Part shown: piece after piece, positions 1 through 9,023 of the stretch | Position numbering within the stretch: the stretch's first letter is position 1 | Layout of the letters: each line of letters opens with the position of its first letter | The notes under the pieces: model-generated | The model's input: the letters and a program-made list of their open reading frames with translations, nothing else | Told to the model about the DNA's origin: nothing | The model's database searches: none | Program-made: the position numbers and the translations under genes | Assembly (NCBI RefSeq): GCF_014650755.1 | Contig: NZ_BMVO01000015.1 | Location: 95,850 to 159,849 of the forward strand | Direction of reading: 5' to 3' | From: Streptomyces chryseus | GTDB lineage: Bacteria; Actinomycetota; Actinomycetes; Streptomycetales; Streptomycetaceae | DNA length: 64,000 nt

Positions 1-507
1 TCCGTGGCCCATCAGCTGATGGCTCTCGAACGCAAGGGCTTCCTGCGCCGCGACCCGCACCGCCCCCGGGCGTACGAGGTGCGGGGTTCGGACCAGCCGA
101 GCACCCAGCCCACCGACACGGCCGGCAAGCCCGCCGCGTCGTATGTCCCGCTCATCGGCCGGATCGCGGCGGGCGGGCCGATCCTCGCCGAGGAGTCGGT
201 GGAGGACGTCTTCCCGCTCCCCCGACAGCTGGTGGGCGACGGAGAGCTCTTCGTCCTCAAGGTCGTGGGTGACTCCATGATCGAGGCGGCGATCTGTGAC
301 GGTGACTGGGTGACGGTCCGCCGCCAGCCGGTCGCCGAGAACGGCGACATCGTGGCCGCGATGCTGGACGGCGAGGCCACGGTGAAGCGGTTCAAGCGCG
401 AGGACGGCCACGTGTGGCTGCTTCCGCACAACGCCGCCTACCAGCCGATCCCCGGCGACGAGGCGACGATTCTCGGCAAGGTCGTGGCAGTGCTGCGACG
501 GGTGTGA
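1..507 (+). CDS. lexA: LexA SOS repressor, 3' part (5' end outside window)
   Basis: LexA represses SOS genes and inactivates itself by RecA-stimulated self-cleavage. The window holds 168 codons covering the end of the winged-helix DNA-binding domain (SVAHQLMALERKG) and the whole S24 peptidase domain. The Ala-Gly cleavage bond lies between codons 169-171 and 172-174 (motif IAAGGP). The catalytic serine is at codon 274-276 (GDSMIEAAI) and the lysine at 385-387 (EATVKRF), so the protease is intact. The reading frame is open from base 1, so the true start lies upstream. It converges with dinG across a shared terminator. Its likely target box lies in front of recA at 33615. Identity is secure. Confidence 0.97.
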   Translation, partial: SVAHQLMALERKGFLRRDPHRPRAYEVRGSDQPSTQPTDTAGKPAASYVPLIGRIAAGGPILAEESVEDVFPLPRQLVGDGELFVLKVVGDSMIEAAICDGDWVTVRRQPVAENGDIVAAMLDGEATVKRFKREDGHVWLLPHNAAYQPIPGDEATILGKVVAVLRRV

Positions 508-526
508 CACCTCGCCGGTCAAGGAC

Positions 527-565
527 CGGGCCCCTGGAACCCACTGCGCCGGTTCCGGGGGCCCG
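527..565. terminator. Bidirectional terminator between lexA and dinG
   Basis: Arms 527-541 (CGGGCCCCTGGAACC) and 551-565 (GGTTCCGGGGGCCCG) pair over 15 bp with one G-T wobble and a 9-nt loop, followed by TTTGTG on the plus strand. The hairpin sits between two convergent genes and can serve both. Confidence 0.75.
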
Positions 566-627
566 TTTGTGTTCGTGGCTTGCCCTAGGAGGGCGGTGCG
601 CCGCCGAGCCGTCGGCGCCCCCGCCGC

Positions 628-2598
628 CTACTTCCCCTCGGCCTCGGCCGCCGCGTTGATCGCGGACAGCGAGCGCCGCACCTGGTTACGGTCCGTGGTG
701 TACCAGAAGTCCGGCAGTGACGCCCGCAGGTAGCTGCCGTACCGTGCGTTCGCCAGCCTCGGGTCGAGCACGGCGACGACACCGCGGTCCCCCGAGGCCC
801 GTACGAGCCGTCCCGCGCCCTGGGCCATCAGGAGCGCCGCATGCGTGGCCGCGACGGCCATGAAGCCGTTGCCCCCGGCCTCCTCGACCGCCTTCTGGCG
901 GGCGCTCATCAGCGGATCGTCCGGGCGGGGGAACGGAATCCGGTCCATGACCACGAGCTGGCAGCTCGGCCCCGGCACATCCACGCCCTGCCAGAGCGAC
1001 AGCGTGCCGAACAGGCACGTCTTCGGGTCCGCCGCGAAGTTCTTGATCAGCTCGCCGACCGTTTCCTCGCCCTGGAGCAGGATCGGCATGTCGAGCCGGC
1101 CGCGCAGCTCCTCGGCCGCCGCCTTCGCCGCCCGCATGGACGAGAAGAGTCCCAGCGTCCGGCCCCCGGCCGCCTCGACGAGCTCGGACAGCTCGTCCAT
1201 CATGTCGCCCCGTGAACCCTCACGGCCCGGGGTGGCCAGCTGGCGGGCGACGTACAGGATCCCCTGCTTCGGGTAGTCGAAGGGCGAGCCGACGTCGAGT
1301 CCCTTCCAGACCGGGACGTCCTCCCCCTCGGTCCCCTCCGGGGACAGCCCGAGGGAGGCGCCCACGCCGTTGAAGTCGCCGCCGAGCTTGAGCGTGGCGG
1401 AGGTCAGGACGACGGACCTCTCGCTGAAGAGCTTCTCGCGCAGCAGCCCGGACACCGACAGCGGGGCGACGCGCAGGGAGGCGCCGTACCGGTCGTGCCG
1501 CTCGAACCAGACGACGTCGTACTCGGAACCGTTGGCGATCCGCTCGGCGACGCCGTGGACGCTCTCGACGGCCGCGAGCGCCTGCTTGCGTACGGCGTCC
1601 TCGTCCTGGACGGACTTGTCGCGGGTCGAGCCGATGGCGGAGATGACGTTACGGGCGGCGTCCCGCAGCGCCATGAGGGCGTACCCGAGGTCCTCGGGGA
1701 TCTCCACGAGACGCCCGGGGAGCGCGAGCTCCATGATTCGCTCGAAGGACTCGGCGGCCGTCTGGAGGGCGTCGGCGGCCTTCTCGTTCACCAGCTTGGC
1801 CGCGCGACGGACCGCCCGGTTGACCTGGCCGGGGCTGAGCTCGCCGGTCGCGACCCCGGTCACCCGCGAGACCAGCTCGTGCGCCTCGTCGACGATCAGC
1901 ACCTCGTGCTGCGGGAGCACCGGGGCGCCCTCGATGGCGTCGATGGCCAGCAGGGCGTGGTTGGTCACGACCACGTCGGCGAGCTTGGCGCGCTCGCGGG
2001 CCGCCTCCGCGAAGCACTCCGCGCCGTACGCGCACTTCGAGGCGCCGAGGCACTCGCGGGAGGAGACGGAGACCTGCCCCCAGGCGCGGTCGGAGACGCC
2101 GGGGGTGAGGTCGTCGCGGTCGCCCGTCTCGGTCTCGTCCGCCCAGTCCCGCATGCGCAGGAGGTCCTGGCCGAGCTTGCTGGTCGGCGCGGCGGCTTCG
2201 AACTGGTCGAAGAGACCGTCGTCTTCTTCCTGCGGCACGCCCTCGTGCAGCCGGTGCAGGCAGAGGTAGTTCGACCGCCCCTTGAGCATGGCGAACTCGG
2301 GGCGCCGGCGCAGCAGCGGATGCAGCGCCTCGACCGTACGAGGGAGATCACGCTCCACGAGCTGGCGCTGGAGGGCCAGGGTCGCCGTCGCCACGACGAC
2401 GCGCTCGCCGTGGGCCAGGGCCGGCACCAGGTAGCCGAGGGACTTTCCGGTGCCGGTGCCGGCCTGGACGAGCAGGTGGGAATTGTCGTCGATGGCTCCG
2501 GCCACGGCCTCGGTCATGGCGACCTGGCCGGGCCGCTCCGTGCCGCCGACGGCGGTGACGGCGGCATGGAGGAGCTCGGGGAGTGAGGGCTTCGTCAT
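628..2598 (-). CDS. dinG: ATP-dependent DNA helicase, DinG/XPD family
   Basis: This is a 656-residue superfamily 2 helicase of the DinG type, which unwinds DNA 5' to 3' and is linked to repair and R-loop removal. Walker A is at residues 46-53 (AGTGTGKS) and the DEAH box is present (VDEAHEL). Cysteines in NYLCLHR and ECLGASKCAYGAEC match the four iron-sulphur cluster ligands of the family. Motif VI is present (QGAGRLVR). The ATG start is the first plausible one and the length is normal. It faces lexA. No SOS box was found in the 55 bp before it, so LexA control is not shown by sequence. Confidence 0.93.
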   Translation of the reverse strand: MTKPSLPELLHAAVTAVGGTERPGQVAMTEAVAGAIDDNSHLLVQAGTGTGKSLGYLVPALAHGERVVVATATLALQRQLVERDLPRTVEALHPLLRRRPEFAMLKGRSNYLCLHRLHEGVPQEEDDGLFDQFEAAAPTSKLGQDLLRMRDWADETETGDRDDLTPGVSDRAWGQVSVSSRECLGASKCAYGAECFAEAARERAKLADVVVTNHALLAIDAIEGAPVLPQHEVLIVDEAHELVSRVTGVATGELSPGQVNRAVRRAAKLVNEKAADALQTAAESFERIMELALPGRLVEIPEDLGYALMALRDAARNVISAIGSTRDKSVQDEDAVRKQALAAVESVHGVAERIANGSEYDVVWFERHDRYGASLRVAPLSVSGLLREKLFSERSVVLTSATLKLGGDFNGVGASLGLSPEGTEGEDVPVWKGLDVGSPFDYPKQGILYVARQLATPGREGSRGDMMDELSELVEAAGGRTLGLFSSMRAAKAAAEELRGRLDMPILLQGEETVGELIKNFAADPKTCLFGTLSLWQGVDVPGPSCQLVVMDRIPFPRPDDPLMSARQKAVEEAGGNGFMAVAATHAALLMAQGAGRLVRASGDRGVVAVLDPRLANARYGSYLRASLPDFWYTTDRNQVRRSLSAINAAAEAEGK

Positions 2599-2653
2599 AG
2601 CCCGTCCAGCCTACGGGGCACCACTGACAACCCGGGTCGCACCGGTGACGGCG

Positions 2654-4525
2654 TCAGGACGGGTGGAGCGGGTTGGGGACGGTTCCGTGCACGGCGGCGT
2701 GCGGGCGGTTGGGCCGGTCCCGGTAGCCGTCGAGGTGCAGGCGGTTGCGGTTGAGGCACAGCCGCTCGATCCGCGGAGTGAGCAGGTCGAAGATCTCGTA
2801 CCGCTCCTTGAGCTCGGGAAAGCGTGCCTGGTGCCGGAGGATTTCTGCCCGTACGAGTGACCAGAAGTCGTTCTCGGGAACGCCCAGTTGTTCCTCGCAC
2901 AGAGGAGCCAGATAGCGGAATACGCCGACGAACAGACCGGAATGGATGAACTGCGTCAGGAAGGCGGGAGGCTCGGTCAGCAGCACCTCGCGCACGTCGT
3001 CGGGCATGGAGTCGTGCTCGGGAAGGGGCCGCGCGCTCACGTTCACGTCGTCGACGAAGTCCTTGATCGCGAGCCGCACCGGGATGTCGTGATCGTCGAA
3101 CACGACGATGGCGTTCTCGCCGTGCGGGGAGAAGACCGTGCCGTAGCGGTACAGGAAGTGCAGCAGCGGCGGCAGCATCGCGGCGAACAGCCGCTGGAGC
3201 CACACGGCCGGCCCAAGGCCCGAGCGGTCGACGAGCTCCGCGGTGAAGGCACGCCCCTCGGGGTCCGTGTGGAGGAGGGACGCGAGCGTACGGGCGCGCT
3301 CCCCGGGGGCCAGCCGCCCGGTGAGCGGCTCGCGCCAGATCGCGCCGAGCAGTTCCTTGTACTGGTAGGGCACCTCGGGGAGGCCGTCGTACAGGGGGTG
3401 CTCGACGGCGACGGAGGCGACTTCCCCGAGGAGGATCACTCCGCACTCGTCGCGCAGGAAGGGGTCGCCGTCCCGCAGGCCGTGCACCCAGGCGGTGACG
3501 GCCGGCGCCGCCAGGGTGCGCTCGGTGGGCAGTCCGCGCCAGACCAGTGTGTTCAGGACGGCGAGCGGCAGTTTGACCGTGTGCCGGTCGGGACGGCTCG
3601 TGTTGAGGAAGGTGCGGATCGACTGCTGAGGCAGACGTACGTCGCCGTCGGTGGGCAGCGGCACGATGGCGCCCTGGGCGACGGCGGGCCCGAAGAGCGG
3701 CAGCACCACTTCGTCCCACTGCCACGGGTGCACGGGCAGGTAGAGGTACCGCGCCGGGTCCAGGTCGCGGGCGCGCAGTGCGGCGGCGAAGGACTCGCGG
3801 GTGGGGGCGTCGAGCTCACGCGCGTAGAGATGTTCGGGCGTGGCGAGTAACGGGACGCCGCGATAGCCGGCGATCTCCGTGCTGACGGCGATCCAGGGAA
3901 GCGTGGCCGGGGTACGGGCCTCGGGGGCCCAGCGGGCGGTGTCGGTGGCGGAGAAGCCGAGGCGGCCCTTGTTCAGGACGAGCCAGGGGTGTCCGGTCTG
4001 GTGCCCTTCGAGTTCCGCGTAGCCGAGGTCGGCGAGGTGCGCGGCGGACACGGCGGTGTGGTCGAGGCGGGCGTCGGCGGCCAGGGTGCCGCTCAGCTCG
4101 CGGATGAGGTGGCCGAGGGTGGCGCCGTCGAGTGCGAGCAGGCGGTGGGCGCGGACCAGGAAGCGGAGCGGGTCCCCGAACGGCAGGCTCCCGGGGTCCG
4201 CGTCGGCGGCCTCGTCCTCGGCTGCGCCCTCGCGGGTTCCGGCGTCGCGCTCGCGGATCTCGATCGTGTCGGGGTGCACCCGCCAGCTGCCGTACGCCCC
4301 GCGCGCCGCCCGGAACGCGAGGGTCGCGCCGTCGTCGAGCAGGAGGGTGTGACGGTCGCCGGGTGGCTGCGGGACCGGTTCGATGATCTCCTCGTACGCG
4401 AACTCGCCGAGCATCTTGGCGAGGAGGCGACGCGCTGCCCGGTTCCAGGTGCCCGGTTTCAGCTCGGGCGGGGCGAGCAGCGGGAGCGAGTCCTCGAAGT
4501 CATGGGCGACGGCGGGCTTCGGCAC
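2654..4525 (-). CDS. IucA/IucC family NIS siderophore synthetase (second of two)
   Basis: NIS synthetases adenylate a carboxylate such as citrate and condense it with an amine or hydroxylamine. This 623-residue protein has the family signatures VHPWQWDEVV, QQSIRTFLNTS, a KLPLAVLNTL strand, and the C-terminal FhuF-like metal/ATP region HGENAIVVF followed by LAIKDFVDDV. The GTG start at 4525 has GAGGAG about 7 nt upstream. It is the last gene of a four-gene minus-strand run, 60 bp after the acyltransferase. It may join the second acyl-hydroxamate arm, or cyclise. Substrate and subtype (A, B or C) cannot be settled from sequence alone. Confidence 0.88.
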   Translation of the reverse strand: MPKPAVAHDFEDSLPLLAPPELKPGTWNRAARRLLAKMLGEFAYEEIIEPVPQPPGDRHTLLLDDGATLAFRAARGAYGSWRVHPDTIEIRERDAGTREGAAEDEAADADPGSLPFGDPLRFLVRAHRLLALDGATLGHLIRELSGTLAADARLDHTAVSAAHLADLGYAELEGHQTGHPWLVLNKGRLGFSATDTARWAPEARTPATLPWIAVSTEIAGYRGVPLLATPEHLYARELDAPTRESFAAALRARDLDPARYLYLPVHPWQWDEVVLPLFGPAVAQGAIVPLPTDGDVRLPQQSIRTFLNTSRPDRHTVKLPLAVLNTLVWRGLPTERTLAAPAVTAWVHGLRDGDPFLRDECGVILLGEVASVAVEHPLYDGLPEVPYQYKELLGAIWREPLTGRLAPGERARTLASLLHTDPEGRAFTAELVDRSGLGPAVWLQRLFAAMLPPLLHFLYRYGTVFSPHGENAIVVFDDHDIPVRLAIKDFVDDVNVSARPLPEHDSMPDDVREVLLTEPPAFLTQFIHSGLFVGVFRYLAPLCEEQLGVPENDFWSLVRAEILRHQARFPELKERYEIFDLLTPRIERLCLNRNRLHLDGYRDRPNRPHAAVHGTVPNPLHPS

Positions 4526-4585
4526 GGGGACTCCTCGGGGTGGAACCCAGTCGGGGCGAGCGGTGTATGAGAAGGAGCGGGTTGA

Positions 4586-5311
4586 TCACAGCAGGTTTCG
4601 CAGGGCGCGGTCGCGGACCATGAGCGCGGCCCGTTTGTCGGGGAGGTCGAGTTCCGCTGAGAAGCGGAAGCCGGCCCCGAGGAAGGCGGAGACGGAGGGG
4701 GCGTTGCGGATGTCCGGTTCGGCGACGACACGTGCGCAGGCGGGGCGGTGGTCGAGTACGAGGTCGGCGACGGCTCTGAGGAGGGTCGTGCCGAGACCGC
4801 GGCCGCGGTCGGCGACGCCGCCGACGAGGAGGTGGACACCGGTGTCGTTCGGGCGGGCCGGATAGTGGCGGGCCAGCGGGTCGAGGTCGGCGCGGTAGAT
4901 CTCCCAGTAGCTCATGGGCACGCCGGCCAGTACGCCGAGACAGGGTGCGCTGCGGCCGTCACCGTCGAGCTGGGGGCGCAGGTGGGCGGCGGTGACGTCT
5001 TCCGGACCCGCCAGTTCCCAGAACGCGGCGACGGCCGGATCGTTCATCCACCGGCTGATGAGCGGCAGGTCCCGTTCGATGCGTACGGGCACGAGCTGGA
5101 ACGGGCCCGCTTCGGTGGGGACGGGGCCCCAGTCGGCGGGGGCGTCGAGGAGGCGGCCGGCGGCGGGCCCGGGGGCTGCCGCCGGCGTGTCGTCACCGAA
5201 CAGCGCGATGAGCTCGTCGGTCAGCCGCAGGTCGAGGGTGTCCTCGGTGCTGGATCCGGCGCGGGGAGCGGAGTTGGTTCCTGCGTCGGTGCTCGCATCG
5301 GTGGGAGGCAC
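4586..5311 (-). CDS. GNAT acyltransferase of the IucB/RhbD siderophore type
   Basis: The protein has 241 residues: a disordered N-terminal stretch of about 70 residues, then an Acetyltransf_8-like GNAT fold. Members such as IucB, AlcB and RhbD acylate an N-hydroxylated diamine during hydroxamate siderophore synthesis. Visible features are FQLVPVRIERDLPLISRWMN, PMSYWEIYRAD, the acetyl-CoA loop GVADRGRGLGTTLL, and VAEPDIRNAPSVSAF near the end. The GTG start has AGGAG 8 nt upstream. It lies between the two IucA/IucC genes, 40 bp after the first. The hydroxylase that would make its expected substrate is absent from the neighbourhood, so it may act on an unhydroxylated amine or on a precursor made elsewhere. 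Confidence 0.85.
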   Translation of the reverse strand: MPPTDASTDAGTNSAPRAGSSTEDTLDLRLTDELIALFGDDTPAAAPGPAAGRLLDAPADWGPVPTEAGPFQLVPVRIERDLPLISRWMNDPAVAAFWELAGPEDVTAAHLRPQLDGDGRSAPCLGVLAGVPMSYWEIYRADLDPLARHYPARPNDTGVHLLVGGVADRGRGLGTTLLRAVADLVLDHRPACARVVAEPDIRNAPSVSAFLGAGFRFSAELDLPDKRAALMVRDRALRNLL

Positions 5312-5351
5312 GGCGACGCTCCTCTCAGCAGTTCGGTCGGGGCACGTTCCT

Positions 5352-7262
5352 TCAGGTGCGAAGGGGGTTGGCGATGGTGACGTACACGGACTGGGTGTCG
5401 ACGGGGCCTTCGAGCTCGTCGAGACCGTGCAGACGGGTGAGCAGGTTGGCCTTGCAGCGGAGGCTGGGGGTCTCCAGGAGCTGTGCGGGCAGCGGGGAGC
5501 CGAGTGCGGTGCTCTTGCCGAGGAACTGGCGGAAGGCGGCGATCAGCACGCGTTCGTCGGCGAGCCGTTCGGCGCCGAACGCTCCGATGAGGCCGAGGAC
5601 GTTGTTGATGCCGAGGTAGTACGCGAAGCGTTCGTCGGTGACGGCGTCGGGGACGAAGGTGTCGCTGATGGCGCCGATGCCGGGGAGGCGGCGTTCGAGC
5701 CGGTCCCGGTGCGACTCGCGGAAGTAGTAGCCCTGGTTGTCGCGGTAGCGGCCGCCGACGGGCCAGCCGTCGGGGTCGAGCAGCACCAGGGTGTTCTGCT
5801 GGTGCGCCTCCAGTGCGACCCCCGCCGTGCCGTCCAGCCAGAGCACCGGGCGTACGACGTGGTCGAGGTAGCGCAGGAACCACTCGGCGGCGACGGCTCC
5901 GGTGGGCCGGCCGGTCCGGGCGGCGAGCCGGGCGACGACGTCGGCGAGCCGGGAGTGCATGCCGGTGCGGCCCGGCCAGGGGCGCGGGGCGGTGAGTCCG
6001 GCGATGCAGACGGCGTCGTCGGAGGGGCCGAACGGGTTGTGGCGCAGCAGAGCGTCGAGTCCGGGCACCGGTTCGCCGTCCACGGTGTCGACGGCGAGCC
6101 ACGCCGGGTCCCGGACGATGTCGAAGCCGGGGTGGGCGGACTGCCATTCCTCGGCCAGCCCGGCGCGCAGGAGGCGGTGGACCTCGACGCCGCGGTGGAG
6201 TTCCTTGCGGAGGTTCTCACGGCGGGAGTTGGTGATGCGTACGCCGAGGGAGAGCTTGAGCATGACGGGGGCGCCGGGGCGGTGCACGGTCCGGACGGAG
6301 GAGGTGGGGTGCCACCGGGCGCCGTGCGGGCCGAGGTCGTGGAGGAGTCCCTGCTCCAGGAGTGCCGCGACGGCGGGCCGGTGCCGGAGCTCGCGGGCCT
6401 GCCACGGGTGGAGGGGCAGCGGGACCGTGCCGTCGGGCAGGCGCAGACCCTCGGCGAGGCGGACGGCGAGTTGCTCGACGGGTACGGTGCGGCCGCGCTC
6501 GGTCCAGGCGGAGTCCTCGGCCAGTACGGACCGGTCGACAGCCATCCAGTGGAGCGGGAAGGAGCCGTGCAGCTCCGGCGAGTAGAGCTGCGCTTCGGCG
6601 TCGGAGAGCCCCTCGCGGCTCTTGGGGGTGGGGTGCAGCGGATGTCCGAGAAGGAGTGACTGTTCGGCGCTGAGAAACAGGTCCGCCTCTTCGGCGGGAC
6701 CGGGGTGCGCGCGCCGCTCGGCGATGAACCGGGTGGTGCGCCGGACGGAGTCGGCGACCCTGCCGACCAGGTCCGCGCCTTCGCGCTGCCCCGCCTCGCG
6801 GCCGAGGAGTGCCGCGACCGTGACGGCGTCGGCGGGCGGCGCCCCCTTCGGGCCGCCCTCCAGTGACGGCATGCCGAAGCGGTGCCATCCGCCGGCCGAC
6901 CAGTAGCGGACGGGGACCAGCAGGGCGGTTCCGCTGGCGTCGAGCGGGACGCGGAGGGTCGGCCCCTGGGGCCGGGGGAAGTCCTTCTCCCGGATCCAGC
7001 ACCTCAGCAGGTTCTCCACGGCCGCCGCCTCCGCGGCCGTGTGCGGATCGGGGTGGTCCAGCAGATCCTCCGCGGCGGCCGGATCCGGACCCGCTGTCTG
7101 CGGGCGCCCGGACGCGCGCTGCTCCTCGTGGGGGCTGCCCTTCTGCCGGGGCACCTTGGCCTCGTCGAGCGCGAGGGGGCGGTGCGCGGGGCCCTGTCCT
7201 CGGTCGTGGGCGCTGGGACGGTCGTCGGCCTCGGACGCGTCGGATGCGGGGGTGGGGTTCAC
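5352..7262 (-). CDS. IucA/IucC family NIS siderophore synthetase (first of two)
   Basis: This is a 636-residue NIS synthetase with an acidic, low-complexity head of about 90 residues. Signatures are LPLHPWQARELR, WHPTSSVRTVHRP, the KLSLGVRITNSRR strand, LEAHQQNTLVLL and YRDNQGYYFRES. The last two form the C-terminal ATP/metal region. I chose the GTG at 7262 because AAGGAAG precedes it and because any earlier in-frame start would run into the upstream aminotransferase gene, which stops at 7291. It probably performs the first condensation on citrate or a related acid; this is inferred from family and gene order. It shares little obvious sequence with the second synthetase, so the two are not a recent duplication. 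Confidence 0.88.
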   Translation of the reverse strand: MNPTPASDASEADDRPSAHDRGQGPAHRPLALDEAKVPRQKGSPHEEQRASGRPQTAGPDPAAAEDLLDHPDPHTAAEAAAVENLLRCWIREKDFPRPQGPTLRVPLDASGTALLVPVRYWSAGGWHRFGMPSLEGGPKGAPPADAVTVAALLGREAGQREGADLVGRVADSVRRTTRFIAERRAHPGPAEEADLFLSAEQSLLLGHPLHPTPKSREGLSDAEAQLYSPELHGSFPLHWMAVDRSVLAEDSAWTERGRTVPVEQLAVRLAEGLRLPDGTVPLPLHPWQARELRHRPAVAALLEQGLLHDLGPHGARWHPTSSVRTVHRPGAPVMLKLSLGVRITNSRRENLRKELHRGVEVHRLLRAGLAEEWQSAHPGFDIVRDPAWLAVDTVDGEPVPGLDALLRHNPFGPSDDAVCIAGLTAPRPWPGRTGMHSRLADVVARLAARTGRPTGAVAAEWFLRYLDHVVRPVLWLDGTAGVALEAHQQNTLVLLDPDGWPVGGRYRDNQGYYFRESHRDRLERRLPGIGAISDTFVPDAVTDERFAYYLGINNVLGLIGAFGAERLADERVLIAAFRQFLGKSTALGSPLPAQLLETPSLRCKANLLTRLHGLDELEGPVDTQSVYVTIANPLRT

Positions 7263-7290
7263 GGGGTCTTCCTTGGGACGAGGTCCGGGG

Positions 7291-8709
7291 TCAGTTCGAA
7301 AGCCCGGTCTGTTGCCGGCGGTACGGGGAGCGTTCGGCGGCCGACAGGGCGTCGGCCAGACGGTCGAGGACCGCTGTGGCCTGTTCATCGGTGAGAGTGA
7401 GGGGAGGCAGCAGACGGACGACGCTCGAATGGCGCCCGCCGAGCTCGACGATCAGTCCGCGCTCCAGGCACTCCTGCTGGACGGCGGCGGCCAGTGCGGG
7501 CGCCGCCGGGGGGACACCGGTGGACGTACGGACGCCGTCCTCCCGGCCCGTCCGGCGGCCCGCGCCGTCGGGGTCGGCCTCGGGGTCGACGAGTTCGACG
7601 CCGATCATCAAGCCCCGGCCGCGTACGTCCCCGATGCAAGGATGGTCGGCCGCGAGCCCCTGCAACCGGCCCGTCATGCGTGCGCCGAGCACGGCGGCCC
7701 GCTCCGCGAGCCGGTTCTCGCGCACGTACGCCAAGGTGGCGGCGCCTGCCGCCATGGCGAGCTGGTTGCCTCGGAACGTTCCGGCGTGCGAGCCCGGCTC
7801 CCAGGCGTCGAGGTCGTCCCGGTAGACCACCACGGCCAGGGGAAGACTGCCGCCGATCGCCTTGGACATGACCATCACGTCGGGCACGATGCCGCTGTGC
7901 TCGACCGCCCAGAAGGTGCCGGTTCTGCCGACTCCGGTCTGCACCTCGTCGGCGATCAGTGGAATGGAGCGGTCCGCCGTGATCCGGCGCATCCGGCGCA
8001 TCCAGTCGTCCGGAGCGGGAATCACCCCTCCCTCGCCCTGCACCGGTTCGAGGATCATCCCGGCCGGGGACGTCACGCCGCTCTTCGGGTCGTCGAGGAG
8101 GTTCTCCGTCCAGCGGGCGGAGAGTTCCGCGCCGCGTTCGCCGCCCGCGCCGAAGGGACACCGGTAGTCGTACGGGTAGGGCAGGCGCGTCACCCGTACG
8201 TCCTGCGCGCCGCCGGAGGCGTCGAGGGCCCCGGCCGTCATGCCGTGGTACGCCCCGGTGAAGGCCAGCAGTCCGCTGCGGCCGGTGGCGGTGCGGACGA
8301 GCTTGAGCGCGGCTTCGACCGCGTCCGTGCCCGCCGGGCCGCAGAACTGCACCCGGGCGTGGTCGGCGAGCTCGCGGGGCAGCGTCTCGAACAGCTCGGT
8401 GGTGAAGGCGTCCTTGACGGGGGTCGCGAGGTCCAGCACGTGGAGCGGCGCACCCGAGTCGAGAACCTTCTTGACCGCTTCCAGGACCACCGGGTGGTTG
8501 TGACCGAGCGCCAGCGTCCCGGCGCCCGAGAGGCAGTCGAGATAGCGGCGCCCGTCCGCCCCCTCGATCGTCAGCCCCCGCGCGCGTACGGGCACGATGG
8601 GAAGGGACCGCGCGTACGTACGGGCGGAGGACTCGCGCAGCGACTGACGCCGCAGGATTCCCTCGTGAGCAGCGGTCAGCACCGCAGCGGCTGGTTCGGT
8701 CACGGCCAC
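7291..8709 (-). CDS. Class III aminotransferase, diaminobutyrate--2-oxoglutarate type (siderophore cluster)
   Basis: This 472-residue PLP enzyme is of the EctB/RhbA group, which makes L-2,4-diaminobutyrate from aspartate semialdehyde and glutamate. Motifs are SGAGTLALGHNHP, GPAGTDAVEAALKL, the glycine-rich AFTGAYHGMT, the cofactor aspartate in LIADEVQTGVGRTG, and the PLP lysine in VMSKAIGGSLPLA. The GTG start at 8709 was preferred over the open frame up to 8841 because GGAGG lies 10 nt before it and family similarity begins there. It is the first gene of the siderophore run, 28 bp before the synthetase. In known pathways diaminobutyrate is next decarboxylated to diaminopropane, but no decarboxylase is present here. 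Confidence 0.87.
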   Translation of the reverse strand: MAVTEPAAAVLTAAHEGILRRQSLRESSARTYARSLPIVPVRARGLTIEGADGRRYLDCLSGAGTLALGHNHPVVLEAVKKVLDSGAPLHVLDLATPVKDAFTTELFETLPRELADHARVQFCGPAGTDAVEAALKLVRTATGRSGLLAFTGAYHGMTAGALDASGGAQDVRVTRLPYPYDYRCPFGAGGERGAELSARWTENLLDDPKSGVTSPAGMILEPVQGEGGVIPAPDDWMRRMRRITADRSIPLIADEVQTGVGRTGTFWAVEHSGIVPDVMVMSKAIGGSLPLAVVVYRDDLDAWEPGSHAGTFRGNQLAMAAGAATLAYVRENRLAERAAVLGARMTGRLQGLAADHPCIGDVRGRGLMIGVELVDPEADPDGAGRRTGREDGVRTSTGVPPAAPALAAAVQQECLERGLIVELGGRHSSVVRLLPPLTLTDEQATAVLDRLADALSAAERSPYRRQQTGLSN

Positions 8710-9023
8710 GTCTGTTGGTCCTCCCGCGGTGAAGCCTGCGTCGCGCGCACTGGTCTGTATGTCCGTGCCCGTCCGGGCCGGACGTCGACCCTGCGTCCCC
8801 CGTACGTACCAACGACGGTGGCGCCGGAGGATCACGGGCAATAAGAAGATCCTTACGTCGGGGGAACCGTGCCCCTGCCGCGCGCCGTCCCCATCGGCAC
8901 CGGCATAGTGGGGACCGCGCTCCGGCCCGGCGCTCCGTCGCCGGGGTGCGCGATGCGCGCGCAGTTCGCAGAGTTCACATCAGTTCGCTGAAGAAGATTT
9001 CGAAGTCCCAGGGGGATCACGAC
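8710..9023. promoter_or_regulatory. 314-bp divergent intergenic region between siderophore cluster and protease gene
   Basis: This region must carry the promoters of both the minus-strand siderophore genes and the plus-strand protease gene. I looked for an IdeR/DmdR iron box (TTAGGTTAGGCTAACCTAA-like) and saw none. Toward the protease there are three heptamers, AGTTCGC at 8963, AGTTCAC at 8972 and AGTTCGC at 8982, spaced 9 and 10 bp apart. AGGGGG at 9010-9015 is the ribosome site for the protease ATG at 9024. No open frame of note is present. Confidence 0.5.

Noticed and set aside
7263..7388. Upstream extension of the first IucA/IucC gene
   Set aside because: It would overlap the coding end of the aminotransferase gene by almost 100 bp, and the GTG at 7262 has its own ribosome site.
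8710..9023. Iron-box (DmdR/IdeR) operator upstream of the siderophore genes
   Set aside because: The palindrome TTAGGTTAGGCTAACCTAA or a near match was not found in this spacer. Regulation by iron therefore remains unproven.
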